A DNA stretch of 64,000 nt from Clostridium sp. Its GTDB lineage: Bacteria; Bacillota; Clostridia; Lachnospirales; Lachnospiraceae. The translations under genes were made by a program, and so were the position numbers. Shown here in pieces: positions 5,431-15,377 of this stretch. Under the pieces are notes generated by a model. That model saw nothing but the letters and a program-made list of their open reading frames with translations. It searched no databases and was not told the DNA's origin. The first letter of the stretch is position 1. Each line of letters starts with the position of its first letter. The stretch lies in contig JAMPFF010000008.1 of NCBI GenBank assembly GCA_023664605.1, positions 1 through 64,000 on the forward strand. Reading direction: 5' to 3'.

Positions 5431-8400
5431 ATGTTTGATGTAAAAATGACTGTTCCAGAAGCGCCGCTTCACAGAATGGAGTTTGAGCATGATAACTGCG
5501 GTATTGGCGCGTGCGTCAATATCAAAGGGCAAAAAAGCCGCACGACAGTGGAGAATGCGCTGAAGATTGTGGAAAATCTGGAACATAGGGCAGGCAAGGA
5601 CGCGGAGGGAAAAACCGGCGACGGTGTCGGCATTCTGACGCAGATACCTCATAAGTTCATGCTGAAAGTGACGAAAGAAGCAGGCATTCAAATCGGAAAA
5701 GAAAGAGAGTACGGCGTCGGTATGTTTTTCTTTCCGCAGGATGAGCTGCAACGCAATCAGGCAAAGAAGATGTTTGAGATTATTGTGGAAAAAGAGGGAC
5801 TGGAATTTTTAGGCTGGCGCAGCGTGCCGACGAATCCGTCCGTCCTTGGACATAAAGCAGTGGAGTGTATGCCCTGCATTATGCAGGCATTTGTAAAAAA
5901 ACCGGCGGGGATTGCCTGCGGGCTGGAATTTGACAGGAAGCTCTATATTTTGAGAAGAACGTTCGAGCAGTCAACGGATGTGACATATGTTGTTTGTTTA
6001 TCCAGCAGAACCATTGTTTATAAAGGAATGTTTTTAGTCGGTCAGCTTCGTACGTTTTTCCCGGATTTGCAGGACGGCGATTATGAATCGGCTATTGCCA
6101 TTGTGCATTCCCGTTTTTCCACGAATACCAATCCGAGCTGGGAGCGTGCGCATCCGAACCGGTTTATCGTACATAACGGTGAAATCAATACTATCCGCGG
6201 CAATGCGGACAAGATGCTTGCCAGGGAAGAGACGATGGAATCCGAACATCTGGCGGGACAGCTCCATAAGGTGCTTCCGGCAATCAGCGCATCCGGTTCT
6301 GATTCAGCGATGCTTGACAATACGCTGGAATTTCTTGTTATGAGCGGTATGCCGCTTCCGCTGGCGGTTATGATTACCATTCCGGAGCCGTGGGAGAATA
6401 ATAAGACGATGTCGCAGAAAAAGAAAGACTTTTATCAGTATTATGCGACGATGATGGAGCCATGGGACGGTCCTGCGTCCATTCTTTTTTCCGACGGCGA
6501 TATTATGGGGGCAGTGCTTGACCGGAACGGTCTACGCCCGTCAAGATATATGATTACGGATGACGATACGCTGATTCTTTCTTCGGAAGTGGGCGTACTG
6601 GATATTGACCCGACCAAAATTGTCATAAAAGAGAGACTGCATCCGGGAAAAATGCTTTTAGTCGATATGGTTGAGGGCAGGGTGATTGATGATGACGAGT
6701 TAAAAGAAAAATACGCTTCGGCGCAGCCTTACGGCGAATGGCTTGACAATAATCTGGTGACGTTAAAGGAATTGAAGATTCCGAACCAGAGAGTGCCGGA
6801 ATTTACCTATGAGGAAAGACAGCGGATGCAGAAAGCGTTTGGCTATACATACGAGGAGTTAAAGAGCAGCATCCTTCCGATGGCGAAAAACGGCGCGGAG
6901 GCGATTGCGGCGATGGGCGTGGATACGCCGCTGCCGGTGCTGTCTAAGGCGCACCATCCGCTTTTCCACTATTTCAAACAGTTGTTCGCGCAGGTGACGA
7001 ATCCGCCGATTGACGCTATCAGAGAGGAAGTGGTTACGTCTACGACGGTTTATCTTGGCATGGACGGTAACTTATTGGAGGAAAAGCCGGAAAACTGCAA
7101 TATGTTAAGGGTGCATAATCCGATTTTGACAAGTACGGATTTATTGAAAATTAAAAATATGAAGTCGGAGGGCTTTAAGGTGGAAGTCGTACCGATTACT
7201 TATTATAAGAATACCAGTCTGGAAAAAGCGATTGACAGGCTGTTTGTGGAAGTGGACAGGGCATTCCGCGGCGGCGTCAATATTTTAATCCTTTCCGACA
7301 GGGGCGTGGACGAAAACAGGGTGGCGATTCCCTCGCTCTTAGCGGTATCGGCATTGCAGCAGCACCTTGTCAATACGAAAAAAAGAACGAGCGTGGCAAT
7401 CGTCCTGGAATCGGCGGAACCGCGCGAAGTACATCATTTTGCGACGCTGCTTGGTTTTGGTGCTTCCGCTATCAACCCGTATCTGGCGCAGGAAAGCATC
7501 AGGGAATTGATTGATAATCATATGCTGGATAAGGATTATTATGCGGCGGTCAACGATTATAATGACGCCATATTGCATGGCATCGTAAAAATTGCTTCTA
7601 AAATGGGTATCTCCACGATACAGTCTTATCAGGGCTCCAAGATTTTTGAAGCAATCGGCATTGATAAAGAAGTCATTAATAAGTATTTTACCAATACGGT
7701 ATGCCGCGTCGGCGGAATTACTTTGAAAGATATTGAAAAGGAAGTCGATACGCTGCATTCCATGGCTTTTGACCCGCTCGGTCTATCGACGGATTTAGCG
7801 CTGGATAATCCCGGACATCACCAGATGCGGAGCGGTGCGGACGAGCATCTTTATAATCCGGAGACGATTCATTTATTACAGGAGTCAACCAAGCGCGGTG
7901 ATTATGAAATGTTCAAACAATATACCCAAGCGGTCAATAAAGAGGACAGTATTAAGACGCTGCGTGGTTTAATGGACTTTAATTATGCCAAGAAACCCGT
8001 GCCGATTGAGGAAGTGGAGAGTGTTGACAGTATTGTCACAAGATTCAAAACAGGCGCGATGTCCTATGGTTCTATTTCCAAAGAGGCGCATGAGACAATG
8101 GCAATCGCCATGAACAGGCTGCACGGAAAATCAAACTCCGGCGAGGGCGGCGAAGATAAAGACAGGCTGACAATCGGAGCGGACGGACTGGACAGATGTT
8201 CCGCGATTAAGCAGGTGGCAAGCGGACGTTTCGGCGTTACAAGCGAGTATTTAAACAGTGCGAAAGAGATTCAGATTAAAATGGCGCAGGGCGCGAAACC
8301 GGGAGAGGGAGGACATCTGCCGGGCGGCAAAGTCTATCCTTGGATTGCCAAGACAAGGCATTCGACGGCGGGCGTAAGCTTAATCTCGCCGCCGCCGCAC

Positions 8401-9981
8401 CATGATATCTATTCGATTGAAGATTTGGCGCAGCTTATTTACGATTTAAAGAATGCCAATACAAGGGCGAGGATTTCGGTAAAACTTGTTTCGGAAGCCG
8501 GAGTCGGCACGGTAGCGGCAGGCGTGGCAAAGGCGGGTGCACAGGTCGTTCTGGTGTCCGGTTACGACGGCGGTACGGGAGCCGCGCCGCGCAGCTCCAT
8601 TCACAATGCCGGACTGCCTTGGGAGCTTGGTCTTGCCGAGACGCACCAGACGCTTATTCAAAACGGGCTGCGAAACAAGGTGCGCATTGAAACGGACGGT
8701 AAATTAATGAGCGGCAGAGACGTTGCGATTGCGGCGATTCTTGGCGCGGAGGAATTTGGATTTGCAACGGCGCCCCTTGTGACGATGGGCTGCGTGATGA
8801 TGAGAGTCTGCAATCTGGATACCTGTCCTGTCGGCGTGGCGACGCAGAATCCGGAATTGCGCAAGCGTTTTAAGGGCAAACCGGAGTATGTGGAAAACTT
8901 CATGAAATTTATTGCGCAGGAACTTCGGGAGTATATGGCGGCGTTAGGCATCCGCAGTGTCGATGCGCTGGTCGGCAGGACGGATTTATTAAAAATCAAA
9001 GACAATCTACCGGAAAAATTAAAAAAGATAGATTTGAGCCTGATACTTTCCAATCCTTATGAGGGAAGTAAGGAAAAAGTGATATTTGACCCGAAACAGG
9101 TTTATGATTTTGAACTGGAAAAGACGTTGGATGAAAAAGTGCTGTTAAAGCAGCTTGCAAAAGCGATGGAAACAGGACAGAAGAGAAGCATAGAGGTTGA
9201 CGTTACCAATACGGACCGGACATTCGGTACGATATTAGGTTCTGAAATCACGAGAAAGTTTGGCGATACGCTTCCGGAAGACACATACCGCATTTTATGC
9301 AATGGTTCCGGCGGACAGAGTTTCGGCGCATTTATCCCGAAAGGACTGACGTTAGAGCTGGTAGGCGATTCCAATGATTATTTCGGCAAAGGATTGTCCG
9401 GCGGTAAATTGATTGTATATCCGCCCAAAGGCTCCAAGTTCAAGCAGGATGAAAATATTATCGTCGGCAACGTGGCGCTATACGGCGCGACGTCGGGCAA
9501 GGCATTTATTAACGGCGTGGCGGGCGAACGATTCTGTGTCCGTAATTCCGGCGCGATGGCGGTCGTAGAGGGCGTAGGAGACCACGGCTGCGAATACATG
9601 ACCGGAGGCCGTGTGGTTGTGCTTGGCGCGACCGGCAAGAACTTTGCGGCCGGCATGAGCGGCGGTATCGCCTATGTACTGGACGAAAACAATGATTTAT
9701 ATACTAAAGTCAATAAGGAAATGGTTTCTTCCTATGAAATGACTTCCAAATATGACGTTCTGGAGTTAAAGCAGATGATTAAAGAGCATGTTGCCTATAC
9801 CAATTCCGTCAAAGGGAAAGAGATTCTGGATAATTTCGGGGAATATCTACCGAAGTTTAAGAAAATCATCCCGCACGATTATGAGCGTATGCTAAAGCTG
9901 ATTGTGCAGATGGAAGAAAAAGGCTTAAGCGCGGAGCAGGCGCAGATTGAAGCTTTTTATCAGGGAATGAAAGCTTTCTAA
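5431..9981 (+). CDS. gltB: Glutamate synthase, large subunit
   Basis: A 1516-residue protein with all GltB domains: N-terminal class II glutaminase with the catalytic cysteine C23 (DNCGIG) exposed after propeptide removal; the central domain (about 450-750); the FMN-binding synthase barrel (about 800-1180), including SGEGGEDKDR and a 3Fe-4S cysteine cluster (CVMMRVCNLDTCPVG); and the C-terminal GXGXG beta-helix (about 1220-1450). It transfers glutamine amide nitrogen to 2-oxoglutarate. ATG 5431 is preferred over 5404 because GGGAGG precedes it and the propeptide length is normal. It is followed by gltD. Confidence 0.97.
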   Translation: MFDVKMTVPEAPLHRMEFEHDNCGIGACVNIKGQKSRTTVENALKIVENLEHRAGKDAEGKTGDGVGILTQIPHKFMLKVTKEAGIQIGKEREYGVGMFFFPQDELQRNQAKKMFEIIVEKEGLEFLGWRSVPTNPSVLGHKAVECMPCIMQAFVKKPAGIACGLEFDRKLYILRRTFEQSTDVTYVVCLSSRTIVYKGMFLVGQLRTFFPDLQDGDYESAIAIVHSRFSTNTNPSWERAHPNRFIVHNGEINTIRGNADKMLAREETMESEHLAGQLHKVLPAISASGSDSAMLDNTLEFLVMSGMPLPLAVMITIPEPWENNKTMSQKKKDFYQYYATMMEPWDGPASILFSDGDIMGAVLDRNGLRPSRYMITDDDTLILSSEVGVLDIDPTKIVIKERLHPGKMLLVDMVEGRVIDDDELKEKYASAQPYGEWLDNNLVTLKELKIPNQRVPEFTYEERQRMQKAFGYTYEELKSSILPMAKNGAEAIAAMGVDTPLPVLSKAHHPLFHYFKQLFAQVTNPPIDAIREEVVTSTTVYLGMDGNLLEEKPENCNMLRVHNPILTSTDLLKIKNMKSEGFKVEVVPITYYKNTSLEKAIDRLFVEVDRAFRGGVNILILSDRGVDENRVAIPSLLAVSALQQHLVNTKKRTSVAIVLESAEPREVHHFATLLGFGASAINPYLAQESIRELIDNHMLDKDYYAAVNDYNDAILHGIVKIASKMGISTIQSYQGSKIFEAIGIDKEVINKYFTNTVCRVGGITLKDIEKEVDTLHSMAFDPLGLSTDLALDNPGHHQMRSGADEHLYNPETIHLLQESTKRGDYEMFKQYTQAVNKEDSIKTLRGLMDFNYAKKPVPIEEVESVDSIVTRFKTGAMSYGSISKEAHETMAIAMNRLHGKSNSGEGGEDKDRLTIGADGLDRCSAIKQVASGRFGVTSEYLNSAKEIQIKMAQGAKPGEGGHLPGGKVYPWIAKTRHSTAGVSLISPPPHHDIYSIEDLAQLIYDLKNANTRARISVKLVSEAGVGTVAAGVAKAGAQVVLVSGYDGGTGAAPRSSIHNAGLPWELGLAETHQTLIQNGLRNKVRIETDGKLMSGRDVAIAAILGAEEFGFATAPLVTMGCVMMRVCNLDTCPVGVATQNPELRKRFKGKPEYVENFMKFIAQELREYMAALGIRSVDALVGRTDLLKIKDNLPEKLKKIDLSLILSNPYEGSKEKVIFDPKQVYDFELEKTLDEKVLLKQLAKAMETGQKRSIEVDVTNTDRTFGTILGSEITRKFGDTLPEDTYRILCNGSGGQSFGAFIPKGLTLELVGDSNDYFGKGLSGGKLIVYPPKGSKFKQDENIIVGNVALYGATSGKAFINGVAGERFCVRNSGAMAVVEGVGDHGCEYMTGGRVVVLGATGKNFAAGMSGGIAYVLDENNDLYTKVNKEMVSSYEMTSKYDVLELKQMIKEHVAYTNSVKGKEILDNFGEYLPKFKKIIPHDYERMLKLIVQMEEKGLSAEQAQIEAFYQGMKAF

Positions 9982-10038
9982 CGCATCGAAGAACGATGAA
10001 TGGATTATATTTGGAGTAGTAAGAATGGAGGAAAAAAG

Positions 10039-11532
10039 ATGGGAAAATCTACTGGATTTTTAGAGTATGAGCGCAAAGTTTCAATAGACGTAAGTCCGAA
10101 ACAGCGCATTAAGAATTTTAATGAATTTCATGAGCATCTTTCAATGGAGGAGCAGCAGCTCCAGGGCGCGCGCTGTATGGACTGCGGCGTTCCGTTCTGC
10201 CAGTCGGGCATGACGTTATGCGGTATGACTTCCGGCTGTCCGCTGCACAATCTGGTGCCGGAATGGAATGACCTTGTTTATACGGGAAACTGGGAACAGG
10301 CATACAACCGTCTGCATAAAACAAATAACTTCCCGGAATTTACGTCCAGAGTGTGTCCGGCGTTGTGCGAGGCGGCGTGTACCTGTAATCTGACAGGCGA
10401 GCCGGTGGCGACGAAAGAAAACGAATATGCCATTATTGAAAATGCCTATGAAAAAGGCTATGCAGACCCGAAACCGCCAAAGACGAGGACGGGGAAGAAA
10501 GTTGCCGTGGTAGGAAGCGGACCTTCCGGACTTGCCGTGGCGGACCAGCTCAATAAAAGAGGCCATCTGGTGAGCGTTTTTGAGCGTTCTGACAGAATCG
10601 GCGGTCTTTTGATGTACGGTATTCCGAATATGAAACTGGAAAAACACATTATTGACCGGAAAGTGAAAGTGATGGAGGCAGAGGGCGTTACTTTTGTAAC
10701 TAATGCGGATATCGGAAAATCGGTTAAGGCGGATAAGCTGACGAAAGAGTTTGATTGTGTTGTGCTTGCCTGTGGTTCCTCCAATCCAAGGGATATTAAC
10801 GCGCCGGGCAGAGACGCAAAAGGAATTTATTTCGCAGTTGACTTCCTTGGCAGAAATACTAAGAGCCTGTTAGATTCTGATTTTAAGGATAAAAAATATG
10901 TCGATACGAAAAATAAGAACGTCGTTATCATTGGCGGCGGCGATACGGGCAACGACTGCGTGGGTACGGCGATACGGCATGGGGCAAAGTCCGTGACGCA
11001 GATAGAGATGATGCCGAAAGCGCCGGATACAAGAGCGGAAAATAATCCCTGGCCGCAGTGGCCGAAGGTCTGCAAGACAGATTACGGTCAGGAGGAAGCG
11101 ATTGCGGTATACGGACACGACCCGCGTATCTATGAATCTACGGTCAAAGAGTTTATCAAGGATAAGGAGGGTCAGCTTAAGGGTGTTAAAATCGTGGCGC
11201 TTTCATGGGAAAAAGACGAGGCGACAGGACGTATGAACATGAAAGAAAAAGAGGGTTCCGAAAAAGTGCTGGATGCCGATATCGTACTGATTGCGGCGGG
11301 ATTTCTCGGAAGCCAGAAGTATGTGACGGACGCTTTTAAGGTGGAACTCGACCAGAGAACGAATGTCAAAACTGCTGCGGGCGGTTTTAAGACAAACGTG
11401 GATAATGTTTTTACAGCGGGCGATATGCACACCGGACAGTCTCTTGTCGTCAAAGCCATCCGTCAGGGACGCGAGTGCGCAAGAGAAGTGGATGAGCATT
11501 TGATGGGATATACGAATATGTATATTCAATAG
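10039..11532 (+). CDS. gltD: Glutamate synthase, small subunit
   Basis: A 497-residue NAD(P)H-oxidising subunit. The N-terminal region has two cysteine clusters (CMDCGVPFC and CPALCEAAC) for 4Fe-4S centres, then the FAD-binding GSGPSGLAVADQL and the NAD(P)-binding IIGGGDTGNDC. It passes electrons to GltB, completing glutamate synthesis. ATG 10039 is chosen for its GGAGG site; the frame is open to 10000. The gene lies 57 bases after gltB and the two form one operon ending at the terminator 11542-11580. Confidence 0.96.
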   Translation: MGKSTGFLEYERKVSIDVSPKQRIKNFNEFHEHLSMEEQQLQGARCMDCGVPFCQSGMTLCGMTSGCPLHNLVPEWNDLVYTGNWEQAYNRLHKTNNFPEFTSRVCPALCEAACTCNLTGEPVATKENEYAIIENAYEKGYADPKPPKTRTGKKVAVVGSGPSGLAVADQLNKRGHLVSVFERSDRIGGLLMYGIPNMKLEKHIIDRKVKVMEAEGVTFVTNADIGKSVKADKLTKEFDCVVLACGSSNPRDINAPGRDAKGIYFAVDFLGRNTKSLLDSDFKDKKYVDTKNKNVVIIGGGDTGNDCVGTAIRHGAKSVTQIEMMPKAPDTRAENNPWPQWPKVCKTDYGQEEAIAVYGHDPRIYESTVKEFIKDKEGQLKGVKIVALSWEKDEATGRMNMKEKEGSEKVLDADIVLIAAGFLGSQKYVTDAFKVELDQRTNVKTAAGGFKTNVDNVFTAGDMHTGQSLVVKAIRQGRECAREVDEHLMGYTNMYIQ

Positions 11533-11541
11533 AACATGAAT

Positions 11542-11580
11542 AAAATCCCCTGTGACCGGAAAGCCACGGGGGATTTTTTT
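11542..11580. terminator. Bidirectional terminator between gltD and asnA
   Basis: AATCCCC...GGGGATT hairpin followed by seven Ts on the plus strand and preceded by A-rich sequence, so it can serve both converging genes. Confidence 0.88.
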
Positions 11581-12589
11581 ATAATAGTTGTATCCCATGT
11601 GCCAGCGCTTCTTTCGTCACTTCATCCGGCCAGAGAGAGGACTGTACCTCCCCGATATGCGCTTTTCGCAGGAAAAACATACAGATACGCGATTGTCCGA
11701 TACCGCCGCCGATGGTGAGCGGAACCTCATCATTCAGAATCGCTTTCTGGAATGGCAGTTTTGCTCTTTCAGGGCATCCTGCTTTCTCAAGCTGGCTTAG
11801 TAAAGATTCTTTATCGACACGGATACCCATAGAGGATAATTCCAGCGCAATGTCCAAAACCGGATAATATACGACAATATCCGCATTCAACGCCCAATCG
11901 TCATAGTCGGGCGCGCGGCCGTCATGTTTTTCACCGGACGCCAGTAAATCGCCAATCTGCATCACGCAGACGGCGCCTTTTTCTTTGCAGATATGATATT
12001 CACGTTCTTTCGGAGGCATATCAGGGTACATATCCTCTAACTGCTGTGTGGTGATAAAGAAAATATCATGCGGTAGGATTTCTTCTATGTAGTCATATTG
12101 AATCGCCATATATTTTTCCGTTTTGCGCAGTACTTTATAGACGGTGCGCACGATTTCCTGTAAAAAATCAAGATTCCGTTCTTCCTTGGAAATGATTTTC
12201 TCCCAATCCCACTGGTCAACATAGATGGAATGAATATTGTCGGTATCTTCGTCGCGGCGGATGGCGCTCATATCTGTATACAGCCCTTCTCCATAAGAAA
12301 ACCCGTATTTTTGCAGGGCAAACCGTTTCCATTTTGCAAGGGAATGCACGATTTCAGCCTCGGCGTCGTTCTGTTCCTTGATGCCGAAAACAACCGGGCG
12401 TTCCACGCCGTTTAAGTTGTCGTTTAAGCCGGAGTGCGGGTCAACGAATAACGGTGCGGAAACGCGTAAAAGATTCAGGCGTTTTGCCAGTAAATCCTGA
12501 AAAAAGTCCTTGACTGTCTTAATGCCAATCTGCGTATCGTGAAGATTCAGCGCGGACTGGTAATTGTCGGGAATCATTAAGTTTTTCAT
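11579..12589 (-). CDS. asnA: Aspartate-ammonia ligase (asparagine synthetase A)
   Basis: A 336-residue class II aaRS-like enzyme that makes asparagine from aspartate, ammonia and ATP. Typical AsnA segments are seen: LRVSAPLFVDPHSGLNDNLNG, ERPVVFGIK, YTDMSAIRRDE and the C-terminal GGGIGQSRICMFFLRKAHIGEVQ (motif 3). Length is usual for the family. It is transcribed from its own SigA promoter with a leader of only about 40 nt, so T-box control is excluded. It converges on gltD, grouping ammonia-derived nitrogen genes together. Confidence 0.96.
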   Translation of the reverse strand: MKNLMIPDNYQSALNLHDTQIGIKTVKDFFQDLLAKRLNLLRVSAPLFVDPHSGLNDNLNGVERPVVFGIKEQNDAEAEIVHSLAKWKRFALQKYGFSYGEGLYTDMSAIRRDEDTDNIHSIYVDQWDWEKIISKEERNLDFLQEIVRTVYKVLRKTEKYMAIQYDYIEEILPHDIFFITTQQLEDMYPDMPPKEREYHICKEKGAVCVMQIGDLLASGEKHDGRAPDYDDWALNADIVVYYPVLDIALELSSMGIRVDKESLLSQLEKAGCPERAKLPFQKAILNDEVPLTIGGGIGQSRICMFFLRKAHIGEVQSSLWPDEVTKEALAHGIQLL

Positions 12590-12637
12590 AAAATCCTCTT
12601 TTCCATTATATTGATTCTATAAATATATTGTTCTTGT

Positions 12638-12666
12638 ATTATATTATGCCATATTTCTTACGTCAA
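12638..12666 (-). promoter_or_regulatory. asnA promoter
   Basis: On the minus strand TTGACG, 17 bases, TATAAT. Confidence 0.8.
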
Positions 12667-12698
12667 TAGAAGATGCTCGTTTACATTTTAATAAAATA

Positions 12699-12771
12699 GA
12701 ACAAATGTTCTAAAAGGTATTGCATGTGAAGAATGAGTATGTTAAAATATAAAAAATAAGAACATACGTTC
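12699..12771 (+). promoter_or_regulatory. SOS-controlled promoter with two LexA boxes
   Basis: TTGCAT (12720-12725), 17 bases, TAAAAT (12743-12748) is bracketed by two perfect Gram-positive LexA boxes: GAACAAATGTTC (12699-12710) and GAACATACGTTC (12760-12771). The second covers the transcription start region. This points to DNA-damage induction of the gene pair at 12798-14887. Confidence 0.85.
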
Positions 12772-12797
12772 TAATATAGATTGGAAAGGAATCCAAC

Positions 12798-14111
12798 ATG
12801 GAAATAAGAATCGCTCCGGACATGTCCATTATGGATAAACTGCATATTCTTGCCGATGCTGCGAAGTATGATGTTTCCTGCAGTTCCAGCGGTTCATCAC
12901 GGAAAGGGGATGGAAAGGGAATCGGCAATACCGTGGCGGCGGGGCTTTGCCATAGCTTTGCGGCGGACGGACGCTGTATTTCTCTTTTGAAGATTTTATT
13001 CACGAATGAATGTATTTTTGACTGCAAATACTGTATGAACAGGAAGTCCAATGATGTGCCGCGGGCATCTTTTACGCCGGATGAAGTCTGCGAACTGACG
13101 ATGGAGTTTTACAGACGTAATTATATAGAAGGCTTATTTTTAAGCTCCGGCATTTTGTACAGTCCTGATTATACGATGGAATTGATTTGCCGGACGCTTT
13201 ACAAGCTGCGCACGGTGTATCATTTTCAGGGATATATCCATGTCAAGGCGATTCCGGGAGCAGACCCCGTCCTGGTAGAAAAGGCGGGATTTTTGGCGGA
13301 CAGGATGAGCGTCAATTTAGAACTTCCGACGGCGGAGAGTCTGCAAAAGCTGGCGCCGAATAAGCATAGGAAGACTATTTTACGTCCGATGCGGCAGATT
13401 CAAAACGGTATCTCACAGAATCGTGACGAGTTGGTTTTATATCGCCATGCGCCGCGTTTTTGTGAGGCAGGGCAGTCCACACAGATGATTGTCGGCGCAA
13501 CGCCGGAGAATGATTATCAGATTATGGCGGTAGCGGAGAGCCTGTATCAGAAGTTTGCCTTGAAAAGGGTTTATTATTCCGCCTTTGTCAATGTCAATGA
13601 AGATAAGGATTTACCGGCGCTGCCCGGCGGGCCGCCGCTTCTTAGGGAACACAGGCTGTACCAGGCGGACTGGCTGCTGCGGTTTTATGATTTTACGGTG
13701 GATGAACTGTTGAGTGAGGATAGACCTAATTTTAATATGATGATAGACCCGAAGGCGGATTGGGCGGTCAGGCATCTGGAACTGTTTCCGGTGGAAATCA
13801 ACCGCGCCGATTATAAGATGTTACTAAGGATTCCCGGCATCGGCGTCAAAAGCGCGCAGCGGATTGTCAAAGCAAGGCGGTTCGGCAGACTGACGTTTGA
13901 AGATTTAAAGAAAATCGGCGTGGTACTAAAACGAGCCTTGTATTTCATTACCTGTAACGGAAAAATGATGTATCCAACTAAGATAGAGGAAAACTATATT
14001 GTTAGAAATTTAACGTACCAGACGCTTACCGGCAGGAAAGAAAGGGAGCTTTTTTCCACGGATGGTATGCAGTATGAGCAGATGTCGCTGTTTTCCGGGA
14101 ATGGGAGTTAA
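12798..14111 (+). CDS. Putative DNA modification/repair radical SAM protein (TIGR03916-type)
   Basis: A 437-residue radical SAM enzyme. The 4Fe-4S cysteines are in CIFDCKYC (Cx3Cx2C); a helix-hairpin-helix DNA-binding motif (RADYKMLLRIPGIGVKSAQRIVKAR) lies near residues 335-360. This matches the family linked to uracil-DNA-glycosylase-like partners (rSAM_link_UDG). The reaction is not established. It is followed after two bases by the matching TIGR03915 gene and is driven by a promoter with two LexA boxes, which independently supports a DNA-repair role. Confidence 0.88.
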   Translation: MEIRIAPDMSIMDKLHILADAAKYDVSCSSSGSSRKGDGKGIGNTVAAGLCHSFAADGRCISLLKILFTNECIFDCKYCMNRKSNDVPRASFTPDEVCELTMEFYRRNYIEGLFLSSGILYSPDYTMELICRTLYKLRTVYHFQGYIHVKAIPGADPVLVEKAGFLADRMSVNLELPTAESLQKLAPNKHRKTILRPMRQIQNGISQNRDELVLYRHAPRFCEAGQSTQMIVGATPENDYQIMAVAESLYQKFALKRVYYSAFVNVNEDKDLPALPGGPPLLREHRLYQADWLLRFYDFTVDELLSEDRPNFNMMIDPKADWAVRHLELFPVEINRADYKMLLRIPGIGVKSAQRIVKARRFGRLTFEDLKKIGVVLKRALYFITCNGKMMYPTKIEENYIVRNLTYQTLTGRKERELFSTDGMQYEQMSLFSGNGS

Positions 14112-14113
14112 AT

Positions 14114-14887
14114 ATGGAAGAGATATATATGATTTGTGAAGATTCCATAGAGGGTGTTTTTACGGGGATTTATGACGCTTATGCCTTGAAAAAAGGACAT
14201 GAGCATATTCATCTGCAAATCGGCGAGGAAGAAAATTATAGGTTATTTTCACATGATATGTATATACAGCCGGATTCTGTCAAGACTAGGAAAGTAGCGG
14301 AAACGATACAAAGACGGTTAGGCGCGGATGTTTACATGAGTATCTGCCGCGCATTGGCAACGGAAGATGAGCAAAAGGCGCAGGCGGTTTACCGGACTGT
14401 CGTGGATGGCATCACGTATGGAAGCGGCAAAAGAGTATTGGAAAATATGGCAAATCCTTACGTGAATACGCTGTTTCAACTGGCGAGGAGTGCAGGCAAT
14501 GAAATTCACAGAATGATGGAGTTTCTCAGGTTTGAAGAATTACAGCAGGGCATTTTGTATGCCGGGATAGGACCTAAATGCAATATTGTTTCTTTCCTGA
14601 TGCCGCATTTTACGGACAGGCTTTCTTTGGAAGATTTTGTTATCTATGATGAAAAGAGGAATTTATATGGCGTACATCCGGCAAAGAAAGACTGGTATCT
14701 GGTATCCGGGCAGGAAGAAAAGGTAAGGGATGGACTTAGGATGTCGGATAAGGAAGAAGATTACCGGGAACTTTTTACCATGTTTTGCCATACCATTGCG
14801 ATTAAAGAGCGGAAGAATCTGAAATTACAGCAGCAGATGCTGCCTTTACGCTTCCAAGAATACATGGTGGAATTTAGTAAAAAGTGA
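14114..14887 (+). CDS. TIGR03915-family putative DNA metabolism protein
   Basis: A 257-residue protein of the family that accompanies TIGR03916 radical SAM proteins; in other bacteria it is fused to a uracil-DNA-glycosylase-like domain, absent here. Characteristic stretches include DSIEGVFTGIYDAY near the N terminus and HRMMEFLRFEELQQGILYAGI in the middle. GGGAG precedes the ATG by 7 bases. It is co-transcribed with the radical SAM gene from the SOS promoter. Biochemical role unknown. Confidence 0.85.
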   Translation: MEEIYMICEDSIEGVFTGIYDAYALKKGHEHIHLQIGEEENYRLFSHDMYIQPDSVKTRKVAETIQRRLGADVYMSICRALATEDEQKAQAVYRTVVDGITYGSGKRVLENMANPYVNTLFQLARSAGNEIHRMMEFLRFEELQQGILYAGIGPKCNIVSFLMPHFTDRLSLEDFVIYDEKRNLYGVHPAKKDWYLVSGQEEKVRDGLRMSDKEEDYRELFTMFCHTIAIKERKNLKLQQQMLPLRFQEYMVEFSKK

Positions 14888-15026
14888 GAAAATTGCATTC
14901 TTTTACGGGGAAGAAGAAAAGTAATAATAAGCAGAATGAACAAAGAAAACAAAAAAAGCCGTTAAGAGTTGTCAAAAATGTAAAAAACACGGAAATTGTG
15001 TCTATTGTAGATGCAATAATTCACTA

Positions 15027-15054
15027 TTTACAAATGAAAAGAATGGAGTATAAT
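15027..15054 (+). promoter_or_regulatory. Promoter of HPr-like gene
   Basis: TTTACA, 16 bases, TATAAT. The stretch 14888-15026 upstream shows no convincing gene. Confidence 0.65.
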
Positions 15055-15119
15055 AACAGCAATAAAAGAAAAGCGGTTTCAGGTTTGCACGTAATCATAT
15101 AATGAGAAGGAGGGTATTT

Positions 15120-15350
15120 ATGATGATGCAGCACAGAATTAAGCTAAGACCAGATGAAGTAAAAGAATTTGTAGCGGCAGCCGCAAAGTGCATGTTTGAC
15201 GTGGATATTTCCTATAACAGCTTCATAGTAGATGCCAAATCCATCATTGGCGTGTTGGGTTTGAACTTCGACCAGATATTGACAGTTTCCTGCAATGGTT
15301 ATGATGCTGATTTTGAAAAATATCTTACAAAATTTGCCGTAGCTTGTTAG
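15120..15350 (+). CDS. HPr-like protein lacking the phospho-histidine
   Basis: A 76-residue protein with the C-terminal half of an HPr fold (DAKSIIGVLGLNFDQILTVSCNGYD corresponds to the usual SKSIMGVMSL... region). The N-terminal segment that should carry H15 (G-x-H-A-R-P) reads RPDEVKEFVAAAAKC, so PTS phosphotransfer is not expected. HPr-like proteins without the histidine are found in Clostridia with unknown roles. AAGGAGGG best supports ATG 15120, 15123 or 15126. A strong terminator follows. Confidence 0.75.
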   Translation: MMMQHRIKLRPDEVKEFVAAAAKCMFDVDISYNSFIVDAKSIIGVLGLNFDQILTVSCNGYDADFEKYLTKFAVAC

Positions 15351-15377
15351 GGCGGCAAAAATAAAAATACTTCATTG

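Noticed and set aside
5410-9656. Many antisense frames of 60-140 codons inside gltB
   Set aside because: Shadows of a long conserved gene; no ribosome sites and no protein-like composition.
12590-12700. T-box riboswitch for asnA
   Set aside because: The promoter leaves only about 40 nt of leader, far too short.
14884-15102. 72-codon GTG frame between the TIGR03915 and HPr-like genes
   Set aside because: Low-complexity Lys/Asn-rich translation, no ribosome site, and the next gene's promoter lies within it.
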